Positions 12,993 through 23,185 of a DNA stretch of 64,000 bases are shown here, piece by piece. The DNA comes from Anadara kagoshimensis (lineage: Eukaryota; Mollusca; Bivalvia; Arcoida; Arcidae). Where the stretch lies: positions 27,079,416-27,143,415 of the forward strand of contig CM037870.1 in the NCBI GenBank assembly GCA_021292105.1. Direction: 5' to 3'. Both the position numbers and the translations under genes were made by a program. Below the pieces are notes generated by a model. It saw only the letters and a list, made by a program, of their open reading frames with translations. It ran no database searches and was not told the origin of the DNA. Position 1 is the first letter of the stretch, and each line of letters opens with the position of its first letter.

Positions 12993-15900
12993 AAACTGCA
13001 TTTAATACTATTCTAAACAAATAGTAAGCTTCATTTAATACTATTCTATATAAATAGTAAGCTCAATTGGATACTGTCCTAGTACTTAGCATCATTCAAT
13101 ACTATTCTATATCAATACTAATCTTCATTTGATATTATTTATACGAGTACTATATATTTGTTTGATAATGGAAATGATGGCCGAAATCAAGAGAGTTGCA
13201 GGAGCGTGATAAGTGAGATCAATATTAAATTTAAGAAATGGTAGCACCCAATAGGATCCAATCCCTAGATTTAATTCTATATAAAATTGGACACGAATTA
13301 CTATTGTTTATTATGTGATATTTTCAGCATGATGATTAAAAACATACAACATTTTTCAAGCAAAATTCAAATACTATCAAGATATCTTTCTCAGTTGAAG
13401 TTATTATGTCGTATGCATGTACTTCGAATTCATTTGTTGTGCGTATTACATTTATTTCCATTTGTCAAAATATCTAGTAGTGGGGAAATTTTAGGCAAAA
13501 CTACATTGTCAGTTCAAATTATAATGACGTATATATGTATTTTGAAGTAATTTGATTACTGTTAATTCTATTTGTAAAAGTATGTAGGAATAGTTAAAAT
13601 TTAAGCAATACCACATCAAATTGTTCACTGACATTAAATTTCGCAAACCTGAACAAAAAAGTGAAAGGAATATTCAATTAAACTCAACTACTCTAAACTA
13701 AATAATATCATAGACGGATAAGAATCGACATTTTCAACTGACGTTAAGAGCGAGTTGGTAAAACAAAGACATTTTATATCTCCCTTGGGTGCTCTTGTCC
13801 CATCTGTCTTTCAAGTGTGAAGTAAACAATCACAAATGACTACATCAATAAAACTCTAATATAGTGCGGCAAGTTTGAACTTTTATTTGAATATTAGATT
13901 AGGTTAATAGACTGTGATAAAGGTAAGACATTATGTTTCATTTCCATAAACTATCATCTATCCTTACCTATCAGCTTTTTATAGCCCTTGAATAGCACAA
14001 TTTATATGTTTGTTTGAATACTGTAAACGTTTTCAATTTCACGCGTATTTATTTTTCCGATATAGGAAGTTTAGACATGTCCGCGTATTTAAATTTCGCA
14101 ATTTTCAAAAAAAAAACCCCACTGTAACATAATAGGCATATTAAAATTTTCACTCCAAAGTAATTTTCGCGCAAAACAAACGACCGCAAAATAAGCGAAA
14201 ATTAGTACCCCCCAAAAAACGTTTACAATATTCAAATTAGAGGTCAAACTTCGGGGTCAAACGTAACGCACTATACTCATCGACTAATATTACAAGTATT
14301 TACTGCTAATGACTTTCATTAATGATTATGATACCATTAATTTGATTTGATCAGTACATATATTATGTGCAAGTGTCATGACATGGCTGACAATATTGAA
14401 CACAGATTTTTAATTGTATATTTGATTATCGCCGGCCACGTCCACAATGGTCCGACACTAGCTGCCATCACGGCACCAAAGCAGCGTCACAGCAACTAAT
14501 GACGTTCTATAGTCCGTGACGACATTAAATCGCACAATTCACTCCGAGTTTTCATTCTTTTTGCGTGAAATTCAAGCATGTCGATCTTTGGTCAGAAAAC
14601 AAAGTGGGCGTGGCCGGCGATCCGTCAATTGCTGAAGAATTTTGTAAATACTTCAGTGTTTGGTGGAATAGCGTTCAACCAAACAAGCAGTGTGCATTAT
14701 AAAATCATGATATCATTTTAAGCGGTTAATAATTCTTCATGTGACAGGCTTAACTACTGTCTACTGCTTGGTAAATATTTCATGCATACAATGTACATCG
14801 ATATATAGTGAAATAATAATTTAATTTAATTTTATCCACTAATTGATAGACGAAACAGATCTTGGAATTATCTCTCTTTATTCTTAAAATTTATCACAAC
14901 TAGAATTTTACTCGAACAAATTTTCTTGAAGTTTTGATTCTTTATAAATATCAAAACCATGGTTCTCTTTTGGACCAAAAGTATATCCTCTGCTATAAAT
15001 CATGATCACTATATTGTATACATATATTTATTTGCAAAAATAACCAAATATTATGTACACTAGATATTTAAGTTGTTGCGTCAAATAATAATAATCATCA
15101 TAATAATAATAATAAACATGTACTATGTAATTGTCTTACCTGCAATGATATATAAGCTTTAGTTTCATCTTCATTCAGAGTTATAGACTCGGGTTCAAGG
15201 TCATGTGCTATTGTGTTATCATGAGCTCTATAAACGTACCGTGTACCGTTTCTGACCAATTCTGCTGTTCTAAAATAAAAAACAAACAAACAAATAAAAA
15301 AATAAATAATTAAAATTGTGTGGGTGGTTAAAATTTAACAATGCATGACCAAATTGTTGATTTCCTTTCACAAATTATTGAAAGCCTAATCATGAAACAG
15401 GGACTATATGTCCTGTAAGGTCTCGTTCAAAGGATCAAATTCTTTTGTTCTTAATCCATGGTTTAGCAAATTAGCTTGGAGATAAAACCCATAGCAAAGT
15501 AAAACATTTCTAACTTGTTGTCGACTACTTAACGTATGTCGGGGTGGTCACAGTTCCACAAATATGTCATGAACCACAACACTGGATGCCTTCGTTTTAT
15601 CCTATAATAGTTAGTCGAAATTTGTTATTGGTTAAGGAATATGTACATGTTAATACTGAGAATAAGCAATATCACGCCACAAAACAAGTCCCAATAAACG
15701 CTAGTTAGCACTTGGTCAACAATATAAAACTGAACAAGGAATTGTAATCATAAGCAGCTATTGTATTATCATGTACGAAATAACAAAATTTGACAATAAA
15801 CATAATTCCAAAAACAAACATACTAATCCATGTCTGTGGGTGACGTCCACGTATTTAACCTAATCTGTCGGACTCGGAGTATTTACTTTTAAGGGGTTGT

Positions 15901-18900
15901 GTATTGGACATGGATGAGTAAGTTTGTTTTGATGATAAAATATATTTGGTTTTGATTCTAGCTAGATTACTTTTTATCGCGAGAGATTTATAAATACGAT
16001 ACTTCGCGAGGATTTGGTCGCGAATTGATATACAACAGGAAATTTCCAGAATCGCGAAAAATTAAAGAAGCCAAATTGCAACACATACCGGAAAGGCAAA
16101 ACAAGCCGCCAATTGCAATCGACTATGAACCTGGAAGTTATATATCACATGGCAAAACGTCTTAAGAAAAGGGATATAATGTGCCTTTTGATTACAAATT
16201 TTAGTATTTACATGAACTTTGTTCGCGAATTTCCATATTCGTGAAATAAGGCTTAGAGGTTGATGCTTAAAATATGAATTCAAAGTAATCTACAGTATAT
16301 AAAAGTGCTTGAATGGACTCAACAACGGACCACAAGAAATATTAAGGGATCGCATATTATTTATATTTTGTCTCAAAAACAATTTATAAGAAAAAAATAT
16401 GATTGATGGTTCCTGGAACAAAAAGTTACTACAGATCTGTATATCTAATGAACATCGTGCTGTACATACAGTGTAGCTTAATTGTTTTTTTTTAAGTCAG
16501 GTGGTATCACGGTGTATATACATAATTGAAGATGATTAGCTATAATACCTGTCAATAAAAGATGTAAAGTCTTCCATTTGGTATCTATAACGGCCGCTTA
16601 AGTCACTTGTCCTGAATGTCAAAATACCAATTCCTCCTAGCGGATCTATCAGCTTTCTACCATCACTGTACACCTCTCCTTCTAACGCAATTAAAATCTT
16701 ACGACAATCAGATGTGGGTCGTATGTCGTCTGGTCCATTTCCAACTGAAATGTCAACGCCGATGGTTAAAACAATTGCTTCAGAAACGATGTAAATACCA
16801 ACATTATATCTATTTTGGAATCATCGGGATTGTTATTTCATTCATAATATGTCAACTTTGATAAAAAAGTGAATAGGTAAATTCAGTGCATTAAGTTCCC
16901 CCTCCAGCAGGTTCTTTTTTTCATTATTTGAACGTATGTTCAAAGGGCAATAACTCCCAGGAAAACGAGCAAACACACTCGGATAAACGAAATGCGCATC
17001 GAATTTCAACATCAAGTTTCATAAAATAGTGTTTCATAGTTTTTGAGACATTGCGCAGACAAGAATTTCGGACAGAAAGACGGACGGAAAGAAACTCGAA
17101 TTTAATACCCCCTCTCTCTTTGAAAGGCGGGATGAAAATAACAAGATAAAATAGTATTTGTCTTTCGTTCTTAAAACCCTCTAATATAATAATTAGTACA
17201 CGCATATACATTATAGAAAAGAAGTTGTTTAGAAATCATAAAGACATTTAATATATGTATAAGGTGTCACAAATGACAATAAAAAGACTGAATTGAAGCT
17301 TCTCTTAATATATCTTGTCTTAAAATGGGAACAATTAAGATCAGCATGGGCACTAGTAGTGCTCTCTTTTTACATGTTTAATGAGGTACCTTCTCTATCG
17401 GATCACCCGGCCTAACTTCAAAGATAAAAGTTCACGTGTTTAACCTAATTTGTCAGTTTCAATCTTTTTACATTGCTTCTGAAAATGGATTAACTAGTAT
17501 GTTCATTTTTAAAAATGTAATTTTGATGTTAAAAGGACAAGTTTAGATTACGATTCCTGTAAAAAAGATTAAATAGAGTTGTTCTTATATAACCAAATCA
17601 AATGGAAACGGTTGCATATTCACTTGTGAATAACATGGAATAACCATTATGTGTGGAACTTGATTACATAACACAATGAACTTATTTATGTTCAAAACAC
17701 GAGGAGCCTTGGTGACTGGACTGTTGAAAGTGTGCGCTTATAGATCACAGTGCCTCTCAACGCCTAAGTTCGATTTCCACTCGGGATGTATCCTAGTGTG
17801 AGAATGTATATACGTTCGCTTGTCGACTGTCGTTGGTTTTTTCCAGCCACTCCGGTTTACTCCTCTATTTCTGAACTGACCACCTTATTTTAAGTGCAAA
17901 AGTTATGACCGGGGTGTAATATACTATTTAAAAAGGTACATCAGACGTTCTGACAATTCTCACCCTCTATAACGTGTAGGAGATCTAAGTTATGGTGATG
18001 TCTGTTATATTTTCTGTATATTTCCAAATATCCTCTTTCCTTAAATGGACCATCTCGTCTTGTTAATAGAACAAATCCACCACAATACTCTATGTCTGTT
18101 AATTCTGAAGTGTCATCAAAAACCTTGTAGGACACGATGGTTGGATTATTGACATGTGCTAGATCTATTATCTGGACAATTTTGTCACCTGAAATAAACA
18201 AATAGGTAAATAAAGAACTACAATCAAACCTGTCTTTAATGGCATTTCTATATAAGGGCCTTTTGTTTTTAAAAGCCAGTTGCATTTTATCCCAACAACT
18301 CTTTATTGGATTATTTGAACCTATACATAAGGGTCGCCTGCAAATAAAAGCAACTTTTACTGTTTTCCTTGGATGATATTTAAAGGAAGGTTTGACTGTA
18401 AGTAAATGCATAAATAAATAACAAAGCTTTTTAACTCTTTTTCTTTTCATTTAAGACCTAAATTCTCATCTCGAAATTGTCATCTTAATGGCTGTTTATT
18501 TTGTTTTTAATGTAAATACAAAAATACTATCTAACGTTGTAAGAACTCAGAACTCAGTTCGCTAAGGCTGCTCCTTCTCTGGAATAGAACTCTAATTCAC
18601 TGGTACCATGCCAGTTACAATTATGCAAATAGCCGACTAATATTTATAATGACGGAAACCATACTGAGGGCTTTGTGGACGGAACTCACGGTACACAATA
18701 TAACAAGCCTCATGCAAGTTTAGAGCAATATTCGTTGAACATAAAAATAAATAAACTGCAGCTGGCACCAGTTCGAAACTAAGATTTTCCTTAACTTAAT
18801 ATAATAACAAAATATTAGATACTAAACTACTGAAAAAAGGACATACTCTACAGTATAAAAACGAAGGAAGAACAGTGGTAGTTAAATGTATTAAAGTCTG

Positions 18901-21900
18901 ACAAACGAAGCAATAATTATTGACTTGCAATATCCTTATTCCAATCTGAAATTGTTTAATGATTTTACACGGACAGACATCGTAATTAGATATACCCCCT
19001 CCAACTAGTTTACGGAAGGGTTATTAATAGATCATAACACGTTGTTGAATTCAATTCGTTTAATCTGCTCCTTCTCTTAATGGAACCCTGATTCACTGGT
19101 ACAATGCAAGTTATAACCATGCCAATAGACGATCAATAAACTATACTGAGAGTTTTTGTGGACGAGATATCACAAGCAAGATGAGCAATATTCATAGAAT
19201 ATAAAAATTAAAAGGCAGCTGGTTACATTTGGATTCAAAAGTGTTGATGAGAATAACGATTTATTAAGATACGAATTTAAACTTAATACCTAATTGGCCA
19301 AAAGTGGCAAAAACATTCTAAACTAAACACAAATACACATTTTACAATATAATAACGAAGTGAAGATTCGGTAGTTGAAATAGGATGCCATTAAAAAATC
19401 CCCAAAACGAAGCTATGAGATTTTTGACTTGCAATGTCATGATTCCAATATGGAAATTGTTTTTAGATTGACAATTTAAGGTTTTAATGATATTAATAAA
19501 AGGTAAACTGTGAAATTTCTTACTATTAACACCTCAGAGGCACTTGTAAAATGATAAAATGCCATGCTGCTTGTTGACTCGCGAGTGTACAATATACAAC
19601 GAATACTGAATAATAATTTTTGATTGACCACATCAATTCAGATTGATTACCATTTGTGACTGTAATAGATATTTACATCTTTTAGGTCACTATGAAACTG
19701 GGCCCAGTTGTCCAAAACTCCGTTAGCTTCACCAATATAGTTTATTAAAATTAAACAATGTTATACAAATGTTGTTTTGGATCCAACTGCTTCTTATGTG
19801 TCCATTTTCAGTTTTTGTGTGTTTGTTATGTGTTTGTTTTCATTTTTAAACAGAAATTTCATAGTATTGCCTTAAACGCAAAATACAAATTTTGGCCAGC
19901 CAACTGGTTAAGCTATCGGAGCTTTGAAAAACCGGGCCATGAAGAGTATGAATCTGAGACTGATCTACAGCACAATCATGTTAACTGCCACGTAAAATAC
20001 TAAAAAGTATTAAAAAGAAAATAATTTAAAAAAAATCTATGCTCCAGGCGTTCACATTTAAGTTAGTCCTCAATCATTTATTCTTGTCAGCTATTTAAAT
20101 GTTACGAATAATTAACGAGTAAGACAATCTGCCATCCATAATGATTTAAAAAACGTTTAGCTCAAATACAACAGGATGCTTAATTATTCATCACAACCCT
20201 TTCGTTGTTTCCTTGTGTGCTGAAAATAATGATTTTAACATTAATAAGTCATAAACAGGAAAGTATACTTCAATAATATAAAACACCCTTAAAAAGTAGG
20301 TGTTATATCCTTATTTATTCAATATAAGGTTAACATCAATTTTGAAATGTTTGATGCTTTGAAACTACATAGATATGTGCTTTTAAATTATATATTATAC
20401 CAGTTTTCATTGTACAGCACTTTACGGCCGTTTCGGAATACAGTTACTCATGGGCAGCACTAGAAATTGGATCAATTCTTTCAAGGATGTGGAAAGATGC
20501 ACAAAGGGCCAAAATATATTTTTACCAAATCTATCTGCATGCGAAAGTTTACCTTATTTTTTGAAAAATTTCATATTTTAACTAGCAGCAAATTATACGT
20601 TCTTTAAGATATCCAGGGTAATCAAAAAGAGAGATAATACAACACAGGGACAAAATTATATGTAAAGTAGTTTTAAAAAAGCGCGCAGAATATTTATAAT
20701 TAATTTTTTAATTGACGTTAGTTTGGAAAACCATGTTTATATCTATATTCAAAGTTTATATATATGAAGGTTAGATACGAATTCACCAAAGTCAACTTAT
20801 GCAGAATGTTAAAGCGGTCGAAATATTGGTCAAATTTGAAGAAGGCCACCACAGAATCATTTTGGAACTCGAATAAATTGTCCGAATCACCTATTAAAAC
20901 GAATTGATATCCAAAGAATAGGCACGATTCAATAATTAACACTTTGGTATAAAGACAATACAAACATATCATGTGAGCTGGAGATTGTAAAACGCCTTAC
21001 TATGAAGGACCTATGGGTAAAAAACAAACATACTAACCAATGTCCGAATGACAATCTAGAAGCAAAGTTAACACTTTGAAACTGACAAATAAGATAAAAA
21101 CGTGAATTTCCACCAGAGAAGCGATCTCGGGTGCTCCGGAAGGATAAGCACATCATGTTAAGCTATCTGCATCGGGCAAGTGCATAATCAAAATTGAAAG
21201 TGAAAGTAATATGGGCCAACTATTGCACGTCAAATATATCAAGGGCAATCCTGGCCATATAAACATCATTCTTATCAACAATACTGTGGTGATGGTCATA
21301 AAAGCACAACTGTAGCGAATTAATTGTGAAACAAATACACCATAAGCAGGAAAAGCAGGTATATTGCCGCATATTTATATGACAACTGTAATAAAGTTCT
21401 TTGATATGCCAGGGTAAAAAATCTGATAAATACACATTTATCCCATTGATTATAAAGTTCATGAATTGATTGATTGGTTGGTTGATTGATTGTTTGATTG
21501 ATTGATTGATTGGTTGATTGGTTGATAGATTGATTGATTGATTGATTGACGTCCCAGAGAAGAGTATTACATTTATACTGTGACTTTTCCTTTCCGAATA
21601 TTTCATGGATTTCATCTTAAAATGTCGAGTACTTGCAAAGGATCAGTCACTAACTTGGTCACGTCCGATCTCCTAAATAATAAAGCAAGCGCACTACCAA
21701 GCTACAACTGAGTCATAATGGTGATATTGGACGGACAATGCATGAATGTAATGACAAAAAAACACTTAATGAAGTGTTTTATTTAGAATTTAGGTCTAAG
21801 TAGTCCAGTGTAACAAAACAAAACTGTCTTTTACAGATTATACTTAAAAACAAACTCAAAACGACTTATATTTTATCAAATCAGAAACAAACATACAAAT

Positions 21901-22879
21901 CCATGTCCAAATCTCAATCCATAAGCAAAGTTAAAACTTTGACCAGATTAAACAGATGAACTTCCACCAGGAAAGTGTGACGGGTCCTCCGGAAGGGTAA
22001 GCACCTTTTGTTTAGCTGGTTACACCCACCACCTATGTAATTAAGATTGAGTAAAAGGAAAACGAATCTGTTAAAAGTCGAATATATTCAGGGCAATCCT
22101 GGATACAAATATCATTATACTTATCAACCATTCTGTGATGACGGCCATAAAAATTTTTGAGGGTCCTGATATGTCTAGGCTTGCAATATCCCTAGGTAAA
22201 CAAATTATTTGTAACCAGCGTGCTTCGTTGTATAAAATCCCAATTAATACGCTATTGTAGAGCGTGTGACGGATGTGTCCAGATAAACAGGACGTGCTTA
22301 CCCTTCCGGAGCACCCGGCCTCACTTCCCTTAACGAAGTTCACATGTGTAACCTAACTTGTCACTTTCAAAGTATTTACTTTGCTTCTGGCTTGTGATTT
22401 AGACTCTAGCATTTTTGTTTCGATTTGACAAACAATGGGTTTAATAGAAACATATTGTAATTACTGACATCTAAGTTTATATGTACAAAGATTCCTTAAA
22501 AATTCCGAGACGCCAAAGTACAAAGACTTTAGCACCCGAAAGAAGGACAAACTTCGACAACGTAAAAACACAAAAACTCTGTTTAGGAAAACTCCTTAGA
22601 TAAGCCCATACTTAAAGCATCTGACACTTTACCAAACATAGAAGAAAAGTCAACATCAATTTGGCTCATACCTGCAGTATATACGATTCTATCCAGTGGA
22701 TCATATGCGATCTCTTCTACTGCTCCACTGTCATAACCAAACTGTGCCGATCCATTTCTAAAGTAATTGTATGGTAAATATAACGTTGCAAGTTTTTCTA
22801 GTTTCAGTTCACTAGTTAAAATTCCGAATATTTGAATAAATAATGCGAAACAAACAAAGAATAAACGCACGTCCCCCAT
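2062..22879 (-). CDS. MSP130-like: MSP130-like / choice-of-anchor I domain protein, intact copy (3' end outside window)
   Basis: Nine exons join in frame (22879-22672, 18188-17964, 16744-16549, 15269-15140, 12556-12442, 11936-11757, 10822-10751, 7055-6814, 2282-2062) and give 529 codons plus two bases. The start is ATG at 22879, followed by a signal-peptide-like segment (LFFVCFALFIQIFGILTS). Family motifs seen: VGNGPDDIRPTSDCRKILIA, LEGEVYSDG, HDLEPESI, a conserved NEGD in exon 6, FNADHGE and KSDNKGPEPE across exons 8/9. These match the beta-propeller-like choice-of-anchor I family, annotated in molluscs as mesenchyme-specific cell surface glycoprotein. It is probably secreted or cell-surface; a biomineralisation role is known for sea-urchin MSP130 and is inference here. 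The terminal exon(s), expected to encode about 35-40 residues, lie left of the window. No frame lesion was seen. Confidence 0.85.
2283..3331 (-). other. Intron 8 segment of the intact MSP130-like gene
   Basis: Non-coding. The first about 100 bp resemble the paralogue intron (33000-33100). The rest has poly-T and A-rich tracts and no motif I recognise. Confidence 0.5.
3340..4973. mobile_element. Non-autonomous hAT-type DNA transposon
   Basis: Terminal inverted repeats begin CAGGCATGG on both ends, with CAG starts typical of hAT. They are flanked by an 8-bp target duplication with one mismatch (cttgagat at 3332-3339, cttgaggt at 4974-4981). Subterminal regions (3355-3500, 4800-4950) are packed with TGTAATGCATTACA-type palindromes on both sides. 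The 1634-bp interior is AT-rich and has no transposase frame. The insertion is not in the paralogous intron. Confidence 0.82.
4982..6813 (-). other. Intron 8 segment with diverged tandem copy
   Basis: Two diverged copies of a roughly 200-bp unit follow each other (about 5040-5210 and 5270-5440; shared blocks include gaattttttgta-like and aaaaataccgtt-like runs), bordered by poly-T and poly-A tracts. From about 6140 the sequence is homologous to the paralogue (33425 onward). No exon was found. Confidence 0.45.
6814..7055 (-). CDS. MSP130-like: MSP130-like intact copy, exon 8
   Basis: 242 nt. It encodes GRLQVTNVDGKLPNSNTYQ, FTFGTRSMSIWRARNMRQVY, the conserved YDSGSDFE and FNADHGETAA, and ends KSDNK. 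Acceptor AAATTAAAAG, donor GTATCA, ends in phase 0. Confidence 0.85.
7566..7771. mobile_element. MITE family A, copy 1
   Basis: About 206 bp with inverted ends related to gacggatcgccggccacg and an inner arm pair (cacaatgttcc and ggaacattgtg). It contains a TGACGTCA-like palindrome. Two further copies lie at 14422-14628 and 58523-58738. Confidence 0.7.
7896..9234 (+). mobile_element. mariner transposon, near full length
   Basis: A 1339-bp element with 26-bp terminal inverted repeats (the inner 19 bp, gttcaaaaagtcttgtcc-type, are identical; two mismatches near the tips) and a TA target duplication (7894-7895 and 9235-9236). It lies in intron 7 of the intact MSP130-like gene, in the same orientation as the window, so antisense to the gene. 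The paralogue intron lacks it. Confidence 0.92.
8089..9178 (+). pseudogene. mariner transposase (DD34D) pseudogene
   Basis: A single reading frame runs from ATG (8089) to TAA (9176-9178), about 360 codons and so normal mariner length. It is broken by in-frame stops after SYRSIS-R, after GQNG, in the VYYF-stop-PDRK stretch and within PPY-stop-PDLSP. Recognisable parts are an N-terminal helix-turn-helix region (IRKFKNGVNDISDKARSGGP), the first catalytic Asp in TGDQTWVYYF, the second in HDNAPAH, and the third in the PDLSPFDFYLFPKLK block. The HTGQNG stretch reads in another frame as RVKMAK, so two compensating indels are likely. Not functional. Confidence 0.9.
9237..10024 (-). other. Intron 7 segment of intact MSP130-like gene
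   Basis: Non-coding; has an A tract at about 9519-9538. The part from about 9880 is homologous to the paralogue (about 35045-35140). Nothing else was recognised. Confidence 0.45.
10025..10320 (+). mobile_element. Retroelement 3' module (family R), copy 1
   Basis: The 5' part encodes a reverse-transcriptase-like C-terminal stretch (YGRPHSIVDKFDVSVSKIAL), then a 3' region with cccttccggagcac and the common end ggacatggattagtatgttt. Missing from the paralogue intron. It has a local 20-bp duplication (aggaggtgttaac twice). Confidence 0.65.
10751..10822 (-). CDS. MSP130-like: MSP130-like intact copy, exon 7
   Basis: A 72-nt micro-exon encoding TSPIRTWAKQNGFENTLL and the start of SPSNL. Acceptor TTGATTTTAG, donor GTGAGT. 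Too short to stand out without the paralogue, which matches in length and phase. Confidence 0.78.
10823..11756 (-). other. Intron 6 of intact MSP130-like gene
   Basis: Non-coding; homologous to the paralogue intron, which additionally holds a family R module and a family C MITE. A T-tract followed by ten G lies at about 11237-11260. At about 11097-11104 it carries the empty site of the MITE at 37230. Confidence 0.5.
11757..11936 (-). CDS. MSP130-like: MSP130-like intact copy, exon 6
   Basis: 180 nt. It encodes GINIRSWPVLGMYQPDIIRY, then IVSANEGDSKDFSGDVPNGF. The ANEGD motif is a hallmark of the choice-of-anchor I family. Donor GTAAGT. Confidence 0.84.
12022..12190 (-). mobile_element. Retroelement 3' module (family R), copy 2
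   Basis: The 3' terminal about 170 bp of the family (aatcaaaaacaaacat end, ggtgctccggaagg core). A counterpart at about 38022-38148 sits at the same intron position in the paralogue, so this insertion predates the gene duplication. Confidence 0.62.
12442..12556 (-). CDS. MSP130-like: MSP130-like intact copy, exon 5
   Basis: 115 nt. It encodes ENNAIAEFDMKTNKILAIHP and WRFSKLDVSDRDNG. Acceptor TTTATTGTAG, donor GTACGT. Same length and phase as the paralogue exon. Confidence 0.82.
12665..13140. repeat. Minisatellite, about 33-bp unit
   Basis: About 14 degenerate units on the theme tactattctatataaatag plus taagcttcattta. A pure (TA)n run lies at about 12963-12989. The paralogous intron has a shorter array at 38670-38825, so the array predates the duplication and has since changed length. 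Confidence 0.8.
13146..14018 (-). other. Intron 4 segment of intact MSP130-like gene
   Basis: Non-coding, AT-rich; homologous to about 38960-40100 of the paralogue, which also contains a SINE and an inverted duplication. Nothing else was recognised. Confidence 0.45.
14021..14228. mobile_element. MITE family B, copy 1
   Basis: Inverted ends ctgtaaacgttt and aaacgtttacaa, TA target duplication (14019-14020 and 14229-14230), 208 bp. The interior has cgcgtatttatttt and aaaataagcgaaaat blocks. A second copy lies at 41110-41313 in another intron of the paralogue. Confidence 0.7.
14422..14628. mobile_element. MITE family A, copy 2
   Basis: In inverted orientation relative to the copy at 7566. Its right end reads ggcgtggccggcgatccgtc, the clearest version of the family terminus. 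About 207 bp. Confidence 0.7.
15140..15269 (-). CDS. MSP130-like: MSP130-like intact copy, exon 4
   Basis: 130 nt. It encodes TAELVRNGTRYVYRAHDN and HDLEPESITLNEDETKAYIS. Acceptor TTATTTTAG, donor GTAAGA, ends in phase 0. The Glu of TAEL is a stop codon in the paralogue. Confidence 0.83.
15807..15936. mobile_element. Retroelement 3' module (family R), compact inverted pair, copy 3
   Basis: Both edges are family R termini facing outward (aaaaacaaacatactaatcc and ggacatggatgagtaagttt) with only about 85 bp between them, so it is a deleted head-to-head pair. Confidence 0.55.
15961..16295. mobile_element. MITE family C, copy 1
   Basis: Ends gctagattactttttatcgc and aaagtaatctacag, flanked by TA. 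It contains the cgcgagagattta block shared with the copy at 37230. 335 bp; not at the same site as that copy. Confidence 0.62.
16549..16744 (-). CDS. MSP130-like: MSP130-like intact copy, exon 3
   Basis: 196 nt. It encodes VGNGPDDIRPTSDCRKILIA and the LEGE motif, followed by DPLGGIGILTF. Acceptor ACATTTCAG, donor GTATTA. The paralogue has a 10-bp deletion within the DPLGGIGI codons; this copy is full length. Confidence 0.83.
16886..17135 (-). repeat. Mollusc interspersed repeat (family M), copy 1
   Basis: Blocks ttcaaagggcaataactcc, gacagaaagacggacgg and taccccctctctctttgaaa. The paralogue has a counterpart at the same intron position (42372-42640) and a third copy lies at 53530-53815, where the end reads ataccccgcctttcaaag. 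Type of element not determined. Confidence 0.6.
17383..17512 (+). mobile_element. Retroelement 3' module (family R), copy 4
   Basis: A decayed 3' end (atcacccggcctaactt, ttcacgtgtttaacctaatt). The counterpart at 42890-43005 shows it was present before the gene duplication. Confidence 0.55.
17706..17925 (+). mobile_element. tRNA-derived SINE (family 2), copy 1
   Basis: The tRNA-Ser-like head (gccttggtgactggactg; B-box relic gttcgatttccactcggg) is followed by cactccggtttactcc and a gaccggggtgtaa tail. It lies at the same position as 43215-43434 in the paralogue intron, so it is older than the duplication. Confidence 0.75.
17964..18188 (-). CDS. MSP130-like: MSP130-like intact copy, exon 2
   Basis: 225 nt between a TTTATTTCAG acceptor and a GTGAGA donor. 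It encodes DKIVQIIDLAHVNNP, then IEYCGGFVLLTRRDGPFKER and LLHVIEG. Phase 1 at both ends; the paralogue exon has the same length. Confidence 0.82.
18189..20395 (-). other. Intron 1 segment of intact MSP130-like gene
   Basis: Non-coding. It contains a local direct duplication of about 430-500 bp (18545-18975 and 19050-19475). From about 19875 it is homologous to 44110-44590 of the paralogue. No exon was found. Confidence 0.5.
18545..19475. repeat. Local tandem duplication, about 500-bp unit, two diverged copies
   Basis: The two halves share ctccttctct, attcactggta, gagcaatattc, gcagctgg and gacttgcaat in the same order, about 500 bp apart. Specific to the intact copy; the paralogous intron does not show it. 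Confidence 0.6.
20411..20465 (-). ncRNA. Degenerate hammerhead ribozyme-like motif, copy c
   Basis: On the minus strand it has ATTCC, GAAAC, GGCC and GT, and stem I halves AGTGCTG and AAGTGCT. CTGATGA has decayed to CCATGA and the cleavage triplet GTC to GTA. It has the same flanks as copy b (an attataccag border). Confidence 0.45.
21019..21372 (-). mobile_element. Retroelement 3' module (family R), copy 5
   Basis: About 350 bp. The minus strand carries the RT-like C-terminal text (HHSIVDKNDVYMARIALDIF), then the ggtgctccggaagg core and the aaaaacaaacatactaacc terminus. It is cut at the 5' side near a tatattgccgcat motif also found in the copy at 36563. Confidence 0.65.
21464..21550. repeat. 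(TTGA)n-type microsatellite
   Basis: Interrupted gattgattggttg repeats for about 85 bp. It produces a spurious NQSIN-rich open frame on the minus strand. Confidence 0.85.
21884..22435. mobile_element. Head-to-head pair of family R modules, copy 6
   Basis: The minus-strand arm (21884 to about 22255) and plus-strand arm (about 22258-22435) meet 5' to 5'. Both carry the ccttccggagcacc core and end in family termini pointing outward. It lies about 240 bp downstream of exon 1 of the intact gene, within intron 1. Confidence 0.62.
22672..22879 (-). CDS. MSP130-like: MSP130-like intact copy, exon 1
   Basis: Starts at the ATG of MGDVRLFFV; the paralogue begins MAGARLSFV at the same place, which supports this start. 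It encodes the hydrophobic signal peptide and the segment ending IAYDPLDRIVYTAG. The donor is GTATGA; it ends in phase 1. Confidence 0.8.
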
Positions 22880-23185
22880 TGTTTTGAGGCAGTGTTGTTC
22901 TAATGTAAATATTATCAAATATTATTATTCTTTTCATGTACTCAAACATTCCTATTTAATTGTTCGTGTTTCATTCATAGCTGAACTTTAGTTAATCTTA
23001 ACTTTTAAAAACATTTCAACCAAATAAAATTTTTCATTTTAATAATATTGCTAGGTTGATATTTCATTTATTTTGCAAGAAATTATATGCTTGTTCTATG
23101 AATATTATTCAACATTTTCACTGAGTGATTGACAAATTGCATCCTTCAAAGCTACAACGGTTTAAGCCTAATGACTATTTTCACT

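Noticed and set aside
21220..21615. 131-codon minus-strand frame rich in NQSIN repeats
   Set aside because: The repeat part is the translated TTGA microsatellite; the rest is the reverse-transcriptase-like end of a family R module.
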